Both the position numbers and the translations under genes were made by a program. The notes beneath the pieces are model-generated. The model searched no databases. It was not told the DNA's origin and worked only from the letters and a program-made list of their open reading frames with translations. Shown here piece after piece: positions 1-8,920 of a stretch of DNA of 64,000 bases (position 1 is the first letter of the stretch; each line of letters starts with the position of its first letter). Source of the DNA: Chelatococcus sp. (GTDB taxonomy: Bacteria > Pseudomonadota > Alphaproteobacteria > Rhizobiales > Beijerinckiaceae); the NCBI GenBank assembly GCA_003248805.1, contig QFQY01000016.1, positions 1 to 64,000 of the forward strand, given 5' to 3'.

Positions 1-397
1 AGGCGATCGCCGGCCGGTCGACCTGCGGCATCGACTTCAGGCAGAATTTCGACATCGCCATCAGCGCGCCGGTGTTGCCCGCCGAAACGGTGACGTCGGC
101 CTCGCCGGTCTTCGTCGCCTCGATGGCGCGCCACATCGACGACTTGTAGCGCCCGTAGCGCAGCGCCTGGCTCGGCTTGTCGTCCATCTTCACCGAGACC
201 TCGGTGTGGTGGAAGACGCTGACGCCCTTGAGCTTCGGGTGTGCGTCGAGCAGAGGCAGGACCTCCTTCTCGTCGCCGAACACGATGAAGCGCGCATCCG
301 GGCGGCGCTCGAGCATCAACGCCGCGCCGGGGATCACCACGGCCGGGCCGTGATCACCGCCCATCGCATCGAGCGCGATTGTAACCGGTCTTGTCAT
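1..397 (-). CDS. plsX: Phosphate acyltransferase PlsX (partial, C-terminus outside window)
   Basis: PlsX converts acyl-ACP and phosphate to acyl-phosphate, the first step of the PlsX/PlsY route to phosphatidic acid, and acts at the cytoplasmic face of the membrane. Only the first 132 codons lie in the window. Reading on the minus strand from the ATG at 397 gives an N-terminus MTRPVTIALDAMGGDHGPA, with the family's DAMGGD motif, followed by a stretch containing SAGNTGALM that is also typical of PlsX. The next gene upstream on the same strand is a DUF177/YceD protein. In many bacteria yceD is followed by rpmF and then plsX, but no rpmF is present in the 115-bp gap here. The family assignment is firm. 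Confidence 0.95.
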   Translation of the reverse strand, partial: MTRPVTIALDAMGGDHGPAVVIPGAALMLERRPDARFIVFGDEKEVLPLLDAHPKLKGVSVFHHTEVSVKMDDKPSQALRYGRYKSSMWRAIEATKTGEADVTVSAGNTGALMAMSKFCLKSMPQVDRPAIA

Positions 398-512
398 GGA
401 GTGCTGAATGATCCCGGGAGCGGCCGACCCTGATGACGCGGCGGCTCGTTGCGCGCGGGACAATAGCGACTTGCGAGCATGCCGCAAGCCATCCCGGCCA
501 CGTTGAAAGGCT

Positions 513-1067
513 TCATTTTTCCCCGCGTCCCAGGCGCGCCAGCGCGGCGAAGGGCGAGCGCTCCTCCTGCAGCTCCGGCGCCGGCTCCGAGAAGGCGACG
601 CCCGGCTTGCGCGGATAGGGATCGAGCGCGAGCGAGAGGAATTCGACCGTGACGGAGCCGAGATCGATCGTTCCGTCGACAATCGGCTCCGGCGGATCGG
701 CCTCGCCGAGCATCACCTCGACATCGATCTCCTCGGCGTCGCCGCCACGCCTCGCGGCGACGCGGCTTTCGACCTCGGGAGCGAAATCGAGCTCGACCGG
801 CACGGAGAGCTTGACCGGAAAGGGCTCGAGCGTGACGACGCAGGTCTGATGGAGGGCGGCCTCGATCTTGCCCTCCAGCCTCACCCGGTCCCCGTTGCGC
901 GAGAGCGAATAGCGCCCCTCCAGAGCCTCGACCGAGGCGAGGCCGAGCGCAGTCGCGACGGCCTGCCTTTCGGCCGGTCCGGCCGTGACGGCGACGGGCG
1001 TGCCCCGCGTCTTGATGGCCTCGACCCTCACGACATGCCTCAGCGGCGCGGCGATCTCAGGCGTCAT
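513..1067 (-). CDS. DUF177 (YceD-like) protein
   Basis: This 184-aa protein fits the DUF177/YceD family, which in other bacteria is linked to 23S rRNA or large-subunit biogenesis and fatty acid synthesis genes. Family features visible are the central block around residues 85-110 (CVVTLEPFPVKL, then VELDFAPE) and an acidic middle followed by a C-terminal segment with DPYPRKPG. I chose the ATG at 1067, which is preceded by GGTGAG; an in-frame GTG at 1079 is possible but lacks a ribosome binding site. The start overlaps the end of the upstream chaperone gene by 11 bp, which suggests translational coupling. It is followed by plsX on the same strand. The biochemical role is not proven. Confidence 0.85.
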   Translation of the reverse strand: MTPEIAAPLRHVVRVEAIKTRGTPVAVTAGPAERQAVATALGLASVEALEGRYSLSRNGDRVRLEGKIEAALHQTCVVTLEPFPVKLSVPVELDFAPEVESRVAARRGGDAEEIDVEVMLGEADPPEPIVDGTIDLGSVTVEFLSLALDPYPRKPGVAFSEPAPELQEERSPFAALARLGRGEK

Positions 1068-1602
1068 GGCGGGTCTCACCGGCGGTCAGGGTTGGAAAGA
1101 GCTGGCCCTCGCTCAAGATCGCGGCGAGATCGCGGCCGGCCAGGCGCTCCGCGCTGTCGAGGGCGTAGCGGGCCAGCTGTTCCGCCCCCTCGCCCGCGCC
1201 GACATTGCGACGCAGTGCCTCGATCAACGCCTCGGGCCCCGGCTCGTCCAAGGCCGCCTCGTAGGCCTTCAGCCGACCGTACAGGCTCTGGCCGATCTTC
1301 TTCATCCGCTTGGGGACGGCGATGTCGCTGACGCCGCCATTGCGGAAGCCGAGCTCGAGATAGGCGAAGCAGGCATCGACCAGCTCCTGCGACAGGTCGG
1401 CGGCCGGAGCCGGCAAGTCCCGCAGGCGGCGCAGCAGGAGGAAGAGATGGAGGGTCAGCGATTCGAACCGCCCCTCGAACGTGTCGGGAACACCGCATGA
1501 GCGATAGAGGGCGGGTTGCCGCGAGGCCTCCGCGAGGCGCGCGAACAACGCATCGACCGGCGCCCGCCTTTCCCTGCTCCTGCCGAACAAGCCGAAGATC
1601 AC
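1057..1602 (-). CDS. CBP3-type ubiquinol-cytochrome c chaperone
   Basis: This 181-aa protein resembles the CBP3/ubiquinol-cytochrome c chaperone family, which helps assemble cytochrome b of the bc1 complex. It begins near FGLFGRSRERR, and the family core is visible around residues 45-115: FEGRFESLTLHLFLLLRRL, then DACFAYLELGFRNGGVSD and PKRMKKIGQSLYGRL. The chosen start is GTG at 1602 because GAGGGACG lies 7-9 bases upstream; a longer frame reaching 1713 would add 37 residues of low-complexity sequence without a ribosome binding site. It is divergent from bamE and overlaps the DUF177 gene downstream, an arrangement common in Hyphomicrobiales. Confidence 0.85.
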   Translation of the reverse strand: MIFGLFGRSRERRAPVDALFARLAEASRQPALYRSCGVPDTFEGRFESLTLHLFLLLRRLRDLPAPAADLSQELVDACFAYLELGFRNGGVSDIAVPKRMKKIGQSLYGRLKAYEAALDEPGPEALIEALRRNVGAGEGAEQLARYALDSAERLAGRDLAAILSEGQLFPTLTAGETRHDA

Positions 1603-1733
1603 GCGCACGTCCCTCGCCCGCCCTCGCGCGGGGCCCGCCTTGCCAAAGCCATGCTCGGGCGTTACGCCAACCTCCACCCGTTTGACAAGCGCTCCCGGCT
1701 GCGGGAGCGCCATGCCTCCTGGATTACGTCAGC

Positions 1734-2228
1734 ATGACCGTCATATCCCGCCGCGCGGCCTTCTTCGGTGCCCTTGCGACATCGTCCCTGGCTCTCGCCG
1801 GATGCGGGCCGAATGCGGGCGGCTTCAAGCTGCCGACCTCGGCCGGCATGAACGAGGAATATACGCGCGGCTTCGTCATGGACGACACGCTGATCGCGCA
1901 GATCAAGCCAGGCATGGACGTTCAGCAGGTGCTGACGATCCTCGGCACGCCCTCGACGACCTCGACAGTCGGCAACCGGACCTTCTATTACATCAGCCAG
2001 CGCGTCTATCGGCGCTTCCAGTTCCAGGACCTTCAGGTCGTCGACCAGAACGTGCTGGTCGTCTATTTCAACAAGTCCTTCAAGGTCGAGCGAGTCGCCC
2101 ATTACGGCCTCAAGGACGGCGTGATCTTCGACTTCATCAGCCGCACCACGGCGACGGGAGGCGAGGAGCAGAGCTTCCTGCGCAACCTCTTCCGCGGCGT
2201 GACCAAGTTCTCGCCGTTCGGCACGTAG
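1734..2228 (+). CDS. bamE: Outer-membrane assembly lipoprotein BamE
   Basis: BamE (SmpA/OmlA) is the small lipoprotein of the BAM complex that inserts beta-barrel proteins into the outer membrane. The 164-aa product starts with a basic N-terminus and a lipoprotein signal ending in the lipobox LALAGC, so Cys at about residue 24 would be lipidated. The BamE fold follows: IKPGMDVQQVLTILGTPS, then FYYISQRVYRRFQFQD, and a short tail. It stands alone, divergent from the CBP3 gene, and is followed by a strong hairpin terminator. Two other genes in this window, tamA and the porin, belong to the same outer-membrane biogenesis theme. Confidence 0.95.
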   Translation: MTVISRRAAFFGALATSSLALAGCGPNAGGFKLPTSAGMNEEYTRGFVMDDTLIAQIKPGMDVQQVLTILGTPSTTSTVGNRTFYYISQRVYRRFQFQDLQVVDQNVLVVYFNKSFKVERVAHYGLKDGVIFDFISRTTATGGEEQSFLRNLFRGVTKFSPFGT

Positions 2229-2256
2229 GGCGCCGCGACGACGACCGATCAGACGA

Positions 2257-2295
2257 GAAAACCCGCGGGGCGCGCGCGCGCCCCGCGGGTTTTTC
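2257..2295. terminator. Bidirectional intrinsic terminator between bamE and the EamA gene
   Basis: A long GC-rich inverted repeat (AAAACCCGCGGGGCGCG with its complement around a short CGCG centre) is flanked by an A-run on the left and a T-run on the right. It lies between two convergent genes and can serve both. Confidence 0.9.
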
Positions 2296-2315
2296 TTTGG
2301 CCGCAGCGTGTCGTC

Positions 2316-3242
2316 TCAGGCCGGCGCGTCCCGCTTGCGCGCCGGCAACGTCATCGCGAGCACCCCGACGACCACGAAGATCAGCCCGGCCCAGGCGGTC
2401 AGCGGCAGGACCTCACCGAGAAAGATCATCCCGATCAGCACCCCGGTGGGAACGCGGAGATAGGCGACCGAGGTCGTCGCGACGGAGCCGAGCCTCGCGA
2501 TCAGCCGGAAATAGATGACGAAGGCCAGCGCCGTCGACAGAAGGGCGAGCGCGATCAAGGCCTGCACCGATGCCGCCGAGGGCGCAAGCGTCCAGGGTCG
2601 GTCCAGCAGAAGGCTGAGCGGCAGCAGGATGGCGGCACCGCTGACCAGGGAGCCTGCGGCCGGCATGATCGGATCGAGCCCCTTGAAGTGACGGCCGAAG
2701 AGGGCAGCGCCGGCATAGCAGAGGCTCGCCGTGACCAGGGCGATCTGGGCGGCGAGATGCTCGCCGAGCCCGGACATCGCCTGCGTGCCGACGATCAGCA
2801 CCGTGCCCGCGAGCCCTGCCCCGATGCCGGCCAGCTTGAGCCACGCGAGGCGTTCGCCCGTCTGCGACAGTGCCGAGAGCAGCACGACGAAGATCGGGCT
2901 CGTGGAGCTCAGGATGGTCGCCAACCCGGCTTCGACGCTGCGTTCGGCCCAGGCGATCAGCGTGAAGGGCAGGACGCTGTTGAGGCAGGCCTGGACCAGG
3001 AAGAGCCGCCATGTCGCGAGATCGCGGGGCAGCCGCAGGCCGCGCCAGCGCATGATCAGAAGCAGGATCGTGCCTGCCAGCAGCGTCCGGGCGGCGATCA
3101 GGGTCACCGGAGGAATCGTTTCCACGCCGATCCTGATGAAGGTGTAGGAACCGCCCCAGAGCGTCGCGAGGACGAGGAGCAGGGCGAGTTCGATCGGGCG
3201 TTTCGTCTCGGGCGGGACGGTGGCGAGGGATGGTGCGGTCAT
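2316..3242 (-). CDS. EamA/DMT-family transporter
   Basis: A 308-aa integral membrane protein with about ten hydrophobic segments arranged as two EamA repeats. The first repeat carries LWGGSYTFIRIGVE and the second begins near residue 155 with LAGTVLIV. Members export metabolites such as amino acids or take up various small solutes; the substrate cannot be told from sequence. The ATG at 3242 is preceded by AAGGAGACGTCC, a good ribosome binding site, so the in-frame start at 3269 was discarded. It is a single gene, convergent with bamE, with hppA further upstream on the same strand. Confidence 0.85.
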   Translation of the reverse strand: MTAPSLATVPPETKRPIELALLLVLATLWGGSYTFIRIGVETIPPVTLIAARTLLAGTILLLIMRWRGLRLPRDLATWRLFLVQACLNSVLPFTLIAWAERSVEAGLATILSSTSPIFVVLLSALSQTGERLAWLKLAGIGAGLAGTVLIVGTQAMSGLGEHLAAQIALVTASLCYAGAALFGRHFKGLDPIMPAAGSLVSGAAILLPLSLLLDRPWTLAPSAASVQALIALALLSTALAFVIYFRLIARLGSVATTSVAYLRVPTGVLIGMIFLGEVLPLTAWAGLIFVVVGVLAMTLPARKRDAPA

Positions 3243-3370
3243 GGACGTCTCCTTGGCTGGAAGCGTCATGCCAGCCGGGAGGCGCGATGGCTCGCCGGAA
3301 CGCTACGGGGGCGGCGGTAGCGTTCCGGAAAACCTGCGAGATCGATTCAAACGGGCTCGGCAATACTCTG

Positions 3371-3406
3371 AAATAAAACAAAAACCCCGCGGATCGCTCC
3401 GCGGGG
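3371..3406 (-). terminator. Intrinsic terminator of hppA
   Basis: On the minus strand CCCCGCGGA-GCGA-TCCGCGGGG is followed by TTTTTGTTTTATTT, 29 bases after the hppA stop codon. This is a textbook stem plus U-tract. Confidence 0.92.
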
Positions 3407-3434
3407 TCGAGGTCTCGACGATGGCGGCCGGCGC

Positions 3435-5591
3435 TCAGGAATGCGCCAGGATCGCCAGCAGCAGCAGCGCGATGATGTTGGTGATCTTGATCGCCGGGTT
3501 CACGGCGGGGCCCGCCGTGTCCTTGTAGGGATCGCCGACGGTGTCGCCCGTCACCGAGGCCTTGTGGGCCTCCGAGCCCTTCATGTGGCGCACGCCGTCC
3601 TTGTCGACGAAGCCGTCCTCGAAGCTCTTCTTGGCGTTGTCCCAGGCACCGCCGCCCGAGGTCATCGAGATGGCCACGAAGATGCCCGTCACGATGACGC
3701 CCATCAGCATGGCGCCGACCGCCGCGAAGGCCTGGTTGCGACCGGCGATGGCGTTGATCGCGAAGAACGTCACGATCGGGGCCAGCACGGGCAGCAGCGA
3801 CGGCACGACCATCTCCTTGATCGCCGCCTTGGTCAGCATGTCGACGGCTCGCCCGTAGTCGGGCCGATCGGTGCCTTCCATGATGCCCGGCTTCTCGCGG
3901 AACTGCCGGCGCACCTCCTCGACGACCGACCCGGCCGCGCGTCCCACGGCCGTCATGCCCATCCCGCCGAACAGGAAGGGAATGAGGCCGCCGAGCAGCA
4001 GGCCGACGACGACATAGGGGTTCGACAGCGAGAAATCGACCGTGACGCCCTTGAAGTACTGGAACGAGGTCGAGCCCGCCCGGTTGGCCTCGGCGATGAA
4101 GAAGTTCAGGTCCGAGGTGTAGGCGGCGAAGAGCACCAGGGCGCCGAGGCCGGCCGAACCGATGGCATAGCCCTTGGTGACCGCCTTGGTGGTGTTGCCG
4201 ACCGCGTCGAGCGCATCGGTCGAGTGGCGGACCTCCTTGGGCAGCCCCGCCATCTCGGCGATGCCGCCGGCATTGTCCGTGACCGGGCCGAAGGCATCGA
4301 GCGCCACGACCACGCCCGCCAGCGCCAGCATCGCCGTCGTGGCGATGGCGATGCCGAACAGGCCCGCCAGACCATAGGAGACGATGATGCCGGCGATGAT
4401 GACGATGGTCGGCGCGGCCGTCGCCTCCAGCGAGACCGCGAGACCCTGGATGACGTTGGTGCCGTGCCCCGTCACCGAGGCCTGGGCGATCGAGACCACC
4501 GGACGCTTGCCGGTGCCGGTGTAGTACTCGGTGATGACGACGATGAAGAGCGTCACCATCAGGCCGACTAGCGCGCAGGCGAAGAGGCCGCCGGAGGTGA
4601 AGCTCGCGCCCTGCACGGTGGTGAAAGCCGCCGAGAAGCCGCCGAACATCACCCAGTTCACCAGGGCGATGGCGCCGACCGACAGCACGCCCGCCGCGAT
4701 GAAGCCCTTGTAGAGCGCCCCCATGATCGACTGGTTGGCGCCGAGCTTGACGAAGAAGGTGCCGACGATCGAGGTGACGATGCACGCCGCGCCGATGGCC
4801 AGCGGATAGAGCATCATCGTCCCCAGCACGGGCTGCCCGGCGAAGAAGATCGCCGCGAGCACCATGGTCGCGACCAGCGTCACCGCATAGGTCTCGAACA
4901 GGTCGGCCGCCATGCCGGCGCAGTCGCCGACATTGTCGCCGACATTGTCGGCGATGGTCGCGGGGTTGCGCGGGTCGTCCTCCGGGATGCCGGCCTCGAC
5001 CTTTCCGACGAGGTCGGCGCCGACATCGGCCCCCTTGGTGAAGATGCCACCGCCGAGACGGGCGAAGATCGAGATCAGCGAGGCGCCGAAGCCGAGCGCC
5101 ACCAGCGAATCGATCACCGTGCGGCTGGACGGAGCGAAGCCGAGGAAGGAGGTCAGCACGCCGTAGTAGACGGCGACACCGAGCAGGGCGAGGCCGGCGA
5201 CCAGCATGCCCGTGACAGCACCCGCCTTGAAGGCGACGTCCAGCCCCTCCCCCAGCGACTGCATGGCCGCCTGCGCCGTGCGGACATTGGCGCGCACGGA
5301 GACGTTCATGCCGATGAAGCCGGCCGCGCCCGAGAGCACGGCGCCGATCAGGAAGCCGACCGCCACCCATTTGCCGAGCAGCCAGAAGAGCGCGACGAAG
5401 AGGACAACGCCGACGAAGGCGATGGTGGTGTATTGCCGGCGCAGATAGGCCTGAGCGCCCTCGGCGACCGCCGCCGAGATTTCCTGCATGCGCTGGTTGC
5501 CGGCGTCGCGCTTCATGACGTCGCCATAGGCCCAGACGCCGTATGCGATCGAAAGCGCGCCTAATAGGATGATGATAAGCAGAGCAGACAT
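3435..5591 (-). CDS. hppA: Membrane-bound proton-translocating pyrophosphatase
   Basis: This 718-aa, roughly 16-helix protein couples pyrophosphate hydrolysis to H+ pumping across the membrane. Diagnostic motifs are ADVGADLVGKVE near residue 190, the acidic DNVGDNVGDCAGMAADLFE motif just after it, and GNTTKA around residue 465-470. Lys469 (codon at 4185-4187) occupies the position that separates K+-independent enzymes (Lys) from K+-dependent ones (Ala), so a K+-independent H+ pump is predicted. The length matches bacterial members. It is a single gene with its own terminator. The start at 5591 gives the usual short hydrophobic N-terminus MSALLIIILLG. Confidence 0.96.
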   Translation of the reverse strand: MSALLIIILLGALSIAYGVWAYGDVMKRDAGNQRMQEISAAVAEGAQAYLRRQYTTIAFVGVVLFVALFWLLGKWVAVGFLIGAVLSGAAGFIGMNVSVRANVRTAQAAMQSLGEGLDVAFKAGAVTGMLVAGLALLGVAVYYGVLTSFLGFAPSSRTVIDSLVALGFGASLISIFARLGGGIFTKGADVGADLVGKVEAGIPEDDPRNPATIADNVGDNVGDCAGMAADLFETYAVTLVATMVLAAIFFAGQPVLGTMMLYPLAIGAACIVTSIVGTFFVKLGANQSIMGALYKGFIAAGVLSVGAIALVNWVMFGGFSAAFTTVQGASFTSGGLFACALVGLMVTLFIVVITEYYTGTGKRPVVSIAQASVTGHGTNVIQGLAVSLEATAAPTIVIIAGIIVSYGLAGLFGIAIATTAMLALAGVVVALDAFGPVTDNAGGIAEMAGLPKEVRHSTDALDAVGNTTKAVTKGYAIGSAGLGALVLFAAYTSDLNFFIAEANRAGSTSFQYFKGVTVDFSLSNPYVVVGLLLGGLIPFLFGGMGMTAVGRAAGSVVEEVRRQFREKPGIMEGTDRPDYGRAVDMLTKAAIKEMVVPSLLPVLAPIVTFFAINAIAGRNQAFAAVGAMLMGVIVTGIFVAISMTSGGGAWDNAKKSFEDGFVDKDGVRHMKGSEAHKASVTGDTVGDPYKDTAGPAVNPAIKITNIIALLLLAILAHS

Positions 5592-5800
5592 TCGGTTTCC
5601 TGACCCCTAGAGCAATCGACCGCCGGGAGCGCTGCCGCTCCTCTCTTTGCCGGTTTGGACGTCAGGCACATGAAAATACGGGCCGGAAGACTATCGGGCC
5701 CGCATCGCGTCGCCGTCGTCAGGCGAATTTGTGGCAAGTTTCGCCCGAGAGCGCAAACGCGACGATAGGCGCGGAACTCTGGGGAAGCGCGCGGGCCTGA

Positions 5801-6601
5801 TCAGAGCGGCACTTCGCGGTTGACGTTCTTGTAGAGCAGGTAGCAGGCGTCGCCGAATCCGGTCGGATAGAATTGCTGCGGGCAGTAACCGCCCATCCAG
5901 ATGAAGTCGTCCGCCCAGATCTCGTGCCAGTCCTGGCCGAGGAAATAGAGCCCCTGCCCTTCCAGCATGTAGAGACCGTGCTCCATGACGTGGGTCTCGA
6001 CCGCCGGAAAGGACGCGCCCGGCTTGAACCACATCAGGTTCATCTCGAAATCATGGCGCAGATCGCCATAGGGCAGCAGGAACTGGAAGCCGCGGCCCTG
6101 CTTGCCGGTGTGGTTGGTGACGGGCACCGCATCCTGATGCGACAGGATCGGCTCCGGCATGGCGAGGCCGGCCGCCGGCTCGTAGCGCTTGCGCAAGGCG
6201 AGCACGCGCGCGGTCCGCGTGCCCTCGTTGCGCAGGGAGAACGGCAGGCCCGGCGGCACATAGGCATAGGAGCCGCGGCCGAAGCCGCGCGCTTCCCCAC
6301 CGTCGAGGGCGAAAGCCGCCTCGCCGGACAAGCCATAGTAGAAATGCTGGACGCCCTCCTCCATGTGGGGCGCGACGGTGCCGCCGCCCGGCGCGATCTC
6401 GAGGACATACTGCGCGAAGCGCGCGCCCAGAACGGGGGCGGCCAGGACGCGGACGATGGTCTGCGCCAGATGCGGCAGGCGGCTGACGAGGACGCCCTCG
6501 GGCGGCATGAAGGCGTAGTTCGACTTCACCACGCCGCGATTATGGCCGATGGCGCCGGGCGGCAACTGTCCCGGCGGCACGGGGATTTCGTCGGGACGCA
6601 T
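5801..6601 (-). CDS. (S)-ureidoglycine aminohydrolase-like bicupin protein
   Basis: A 266-aa bicupin resembling (S)-ureidoglycine aminohydrolase (AllE/UGHase), which releases ammonia from ureidoglycine during allantoin breakdown. The first cupin has APHMEEGVQHFYYGLSG near residue 75. The second has FPAVETHVMEHGLYMLEG near residue 195, with the His/Glu residues expected to bind Mn2+, followed by FIWMGGYCPQQFYPTG. The start at 6601 is preceded by GAAGGAGAGTGCG. The gene lies 35 bp downstream of an MFS transporter on the same strand, so co-transcription and purine-derivative uptake are plausible. No other allantoin genes are in view. Confidence 0.85.
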   Translation of the reverse strand: MRPDEIPVPPGQLPPGAIGHNRGVVKSNYAFMPPEGVLVSRLPHLAQTIVRVLAAPVLGARFAQYVLEIAPGGGTVAPHMEEGVQHFYYGLSGEAAFALDGGEARGFGRGSYAYVPPGLPFSLRNEGTRTARVLALRKRYEPAAGLAMPEPILSHQDAVPVTNHTGKQGRGFQFLLPYGDLRHDFEMNLMWFKPGASFPAVETHVMEHGLYMLEGQGLYFLGQDWHEIWADDFIWMGGYCPQQFYPTGFGDACYLLYKNVNREVPL

Positions 6602-6636
6602 CGCACTCTCCTTCAGGCCGACCGGCCGCTCGCTGG

Positions 6637-7842
6637 TCAGGCCGGTTGCAGGCTCCGCAGCCGGGACTGCCAGAAGACCAGCGCCAGCGCCAGCAGGACG
6701 GGCGGAAAGACCACCCAGTTCACGCTGCCCCAGCCGCCGGCATGCAGCAGGCCACCCGACGAGAACGAAGCCACCGCGACCGAACCGAATACCAGGAAGT
6801 CGTTGGCCGCCTGGACCTTCACGCGCTCCTCCGGCCGGTAGCAATCGGTGACCAGAGCCGTCGCGCCGAGAAAGCCGAAATTCCAGCCGATGCCGAGCAG
6901 CACCAGCGCCAGCCAGAAATGGCCGACGCTCAGCCCGGACAGGCCGACGAGGGCGGCGCCGGCCGTGATCACGAGCCCCGCCGCCGTGACCTGCGCCTTG
7001 CCGAAGCGGGCGATGAGACGCCCGGTGAAGAAGCTCGGCCCGAACATCGCCAGCACATGCCACTGGATGCCCAGCGCGGCATCGCCCACGGAATGGCCGC
7101 AGGCGACCATGGCGAGGGGCGCCGCCGTCATGAGGAAGCTCATCAGCCCATAGCTGACGAGGGCCGCCGCCACCGCCGCGACGAATTTCGGCTGCCGCAT
7201 GATCTCGGACAGCGGACGCCCGCCCGCGGCTTTGGCGAAGGCGGGCGGCGGCGCGCGGAGACGAGAGACGACGAGCATGGCGATCAGCGCGAGCGAGCCC
7301 TGGGCCAGGAAACTCGCGGCGAAGGGCGCGGCCGGGGTCAGGTCGCGCGTCCAGTAGACGGATTGCGGGCCGATGACGCCCGCGGCGAGGCCGCCGATCA
7401 TCACCCAGGAGATGGCGCGCGGCCTGAAGGCGTCGCTCGCCGTGTCGGCGGCCGCGAAACGATAGCTCTGCACGAAGGAGCCGTAGAGGCCGCAGACGAA
7501 GGTGCCGAGGCAGAAGAGCCAGAACAGCCGTTCCACCGTTCCCGCCGCCGCCAGGCTCGCGCCGGTCGCTCCCACGAGCGCGCCGATGAGATAGCCGGAG
7601 CGCCGCCCGAGCCGCCGCATCACCATCGCCGCCGGAATGACGCCGGCAGCGATCCCGAGCTGCAACAGGCTGACGGGCACGGTCGCGAAGGTCTGGTCCG
7701 AAACGAGGCTCGCACCGACGATGCCCCCCAGCGAGATCACGATCGCGGGGTTTGCGCCGCCGAGCGCCTGTGCGCAGGAGAGAATGACGGCGTTGCGCCT
7801 GGCGAGTGCGTCGCCCTCGGCGAGCCGAGCGTGCTGGTTCAT
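6637..7842 (-). CDS. MFS transporter
   Basis: A 401-aa major facilitator superfamily protein with about twelve hydrophobic segments and a central loop near residues 190-215. The loop between helices 2 and 3 contains RRLGRRSGYLIGALVG, a version of the MFS signature. It has the shape of a drug/metabolite transporter; the substrate is unknown. It lies between thiL (46 bp upstream) and the ureidoglycine aminohydrolase-like gene (35 bp downstream), all on the minus strand, which makes transport of a ureide or purine derivative a reasonable inference only. Confidence 0.82.
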   Translation of the reverse strand: MNQHARLAEGDALARRNAVILSCAQALGGANPAIVISLGGIVGASLVSDQTFATVPVSLLQLGIAAGVIPAAMVMRRLGRRSGYLIGALVGATGASLAAAGTVERLFWLFCLGTFVCGLYGSFVQSYRFAAADTASDAFRPRAISWVMIGGLAAGVIGPQSVYWTRDLTPAAPFAASFLAQGSLALIAMLVVSRLRAPPPAFAKAAGGRPLSEIMRQPKFVAAVAAALVSYGLMSFLMTAAPLAMVACGHSVGDAALGIQWHVLAMFGPSFFTGRLIARFGKAQVTAAGLVITAGAALVGLSGLSVGHFWLALVLLGIGWNFGFLGATALVTDCYRPEERVKVQAANDFLVFGSVAVASFSSGGLLHAGGWGSVNWVVFPPVLLALALVFWQSRLRSLQPA

Positions 7843-7888
7843 AGGTTCCCGCCCTTGCCGTGGCGGACTCTCCGGTCAGCCGCCGCTG

Positions 7889-8875
7889 TCAGAAATGCGC
7901 GAAGGAGCCGTACGCGAAGCTTCGCACGCTCCCCTTCTCCCGGCAGGTTACCGACCCGGCTTCTCCGGCCACACGACCGATGACCGCAAGCGGCACGCCC
8001 ACCTCGTCGGCCGCCGCCTTCAGGGAAGGAAATTCTCCTGCGGGCACGGCACAGAGAATTTCGTAGTCGTCTCCGCCGGTCCACGCCAGTTCCGCCAACG
8101 CCGGATCGGCCATGACTGCCGCGCGGGCCGCCTCCGACAGGGGCACGGTGTCGAGATCGATCTCGAGCCCGACACGGGAGGCGGAGGCGAGCTTGCGGGC
8201 GTCGCCGGCGAGGCCGTCGGAGATGTCCATGGCCGCCGAGGCGTGCTGCTGCAGCGCCGACGCGAGCGCCCATCGCGGGCGCGGATGGAGGTAGCGATCC
8301 GCCAGCGCCGCGCGCTGGGGCTCGCTCAGTGTCTCGACCCAGCCCGGCCGCTCGGGGCCATGGACCTTGAGGCCGAGCGCGCCGTCGCCGATCGTGCCCG
8401 AGACACAGAGCAGGTCGCCGGGCTTCGCTCCAGAGCGCAGCACCATGCGGCCGGCCGGGACGGCGCCGAAGGCGGTGATCGAAAGGGTGAGGGGTCCGGG
8501 CGTCGAGACGGTGTCGCCGCCGATCAGCGGGCAGCCGGCCTCGCGCGCCTGCGCGGCCAGGCCTTCCGCGAAGGCGGCGAGCCAGTTCTCCTCCCAGCCC
8601 CGCGGCAGGGCGAGCGCCAGCACGAAGCCTTCAGGCCTGGCGCCCTTGGCCGCGAGGTCGGAGAGGTTCACCGCGAGCGCCTTGCGCGCGATCGAGCCCG
8701 GAGGATCGCCGGCGAAGAAATGGACGCCCGCGACCAGCGCATCGACCGTCACGACCGTCTCATAGCCCCGCGCGGGCCTGAGCAGGCCGGCATCGTCGAC
8801 GAGGCCGAGCCCGCCCGGCCCCGCGATCGGAGCGAAATAGCGGGCGATCAGCTCGAACTCGCCGCGGGCACTCAT
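7889..8875 (-). CDS. thiL: Thiamine-monophosphate kinase
   Basis: ThiL phosphorylates thiamine monophosphate to thiamine pyrophosphate with ATP. The 328-aa product has the family N-terminus (FELIARYFAPIA), the DDAG motif, the block GVHFFAGDPPGSIARKALAV with NLSDLAAKGA, then GGDT near residue 140, MDISDGL near residue 215 and GDDYEILC near residue 265. The last two contribute to nucleotide and metal binding. It follows nusB by 45 bp on the same strand; a nusB-thiL tail to the rib cluster is a widespread arrangement. Confidence 0.96.
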   Translation of the reverse strand: MSARGEFELIARYFAPIAGPGGLGLVDDAGLLRPARGYETVVTVDALVAGVHFFAGDPPGSIARKALAVNLSDLAAKGARPEGFVLALALPRGWEENWLAAFAEGLAAQAREAGCPLIGGDTVSTPGPLTLSITAFGAVPAGRMVLRSGAKPGDLLCVSGTIGDGALGLKVHGPERPGWVETLSEPQRAALADRYLHPRPRWALASALQQHASAAMDISDGLAGDARKLASASRVGLEIDLDTVPLSEAARAAVMADPALAELAWTGGDDYEILCAVPAGEFPSLKAAADEVGVPLAVIGRVAGEAGSVTCREKGSVRSFAYGSFAHF

Positions 8876-8920
8876 CGGTTTTCTCTCCCGGACCGGCCGG
8901 CCGAGGCCTGCCCCGTGCCC

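Noticed and set aside
2413..5370. A 985-codon minus-strand frame over the EamA gene and hppA.
   Set aside because: It is Arg/Gly/His-rich shadow coding caused by GC-biased third positions of the true genes.
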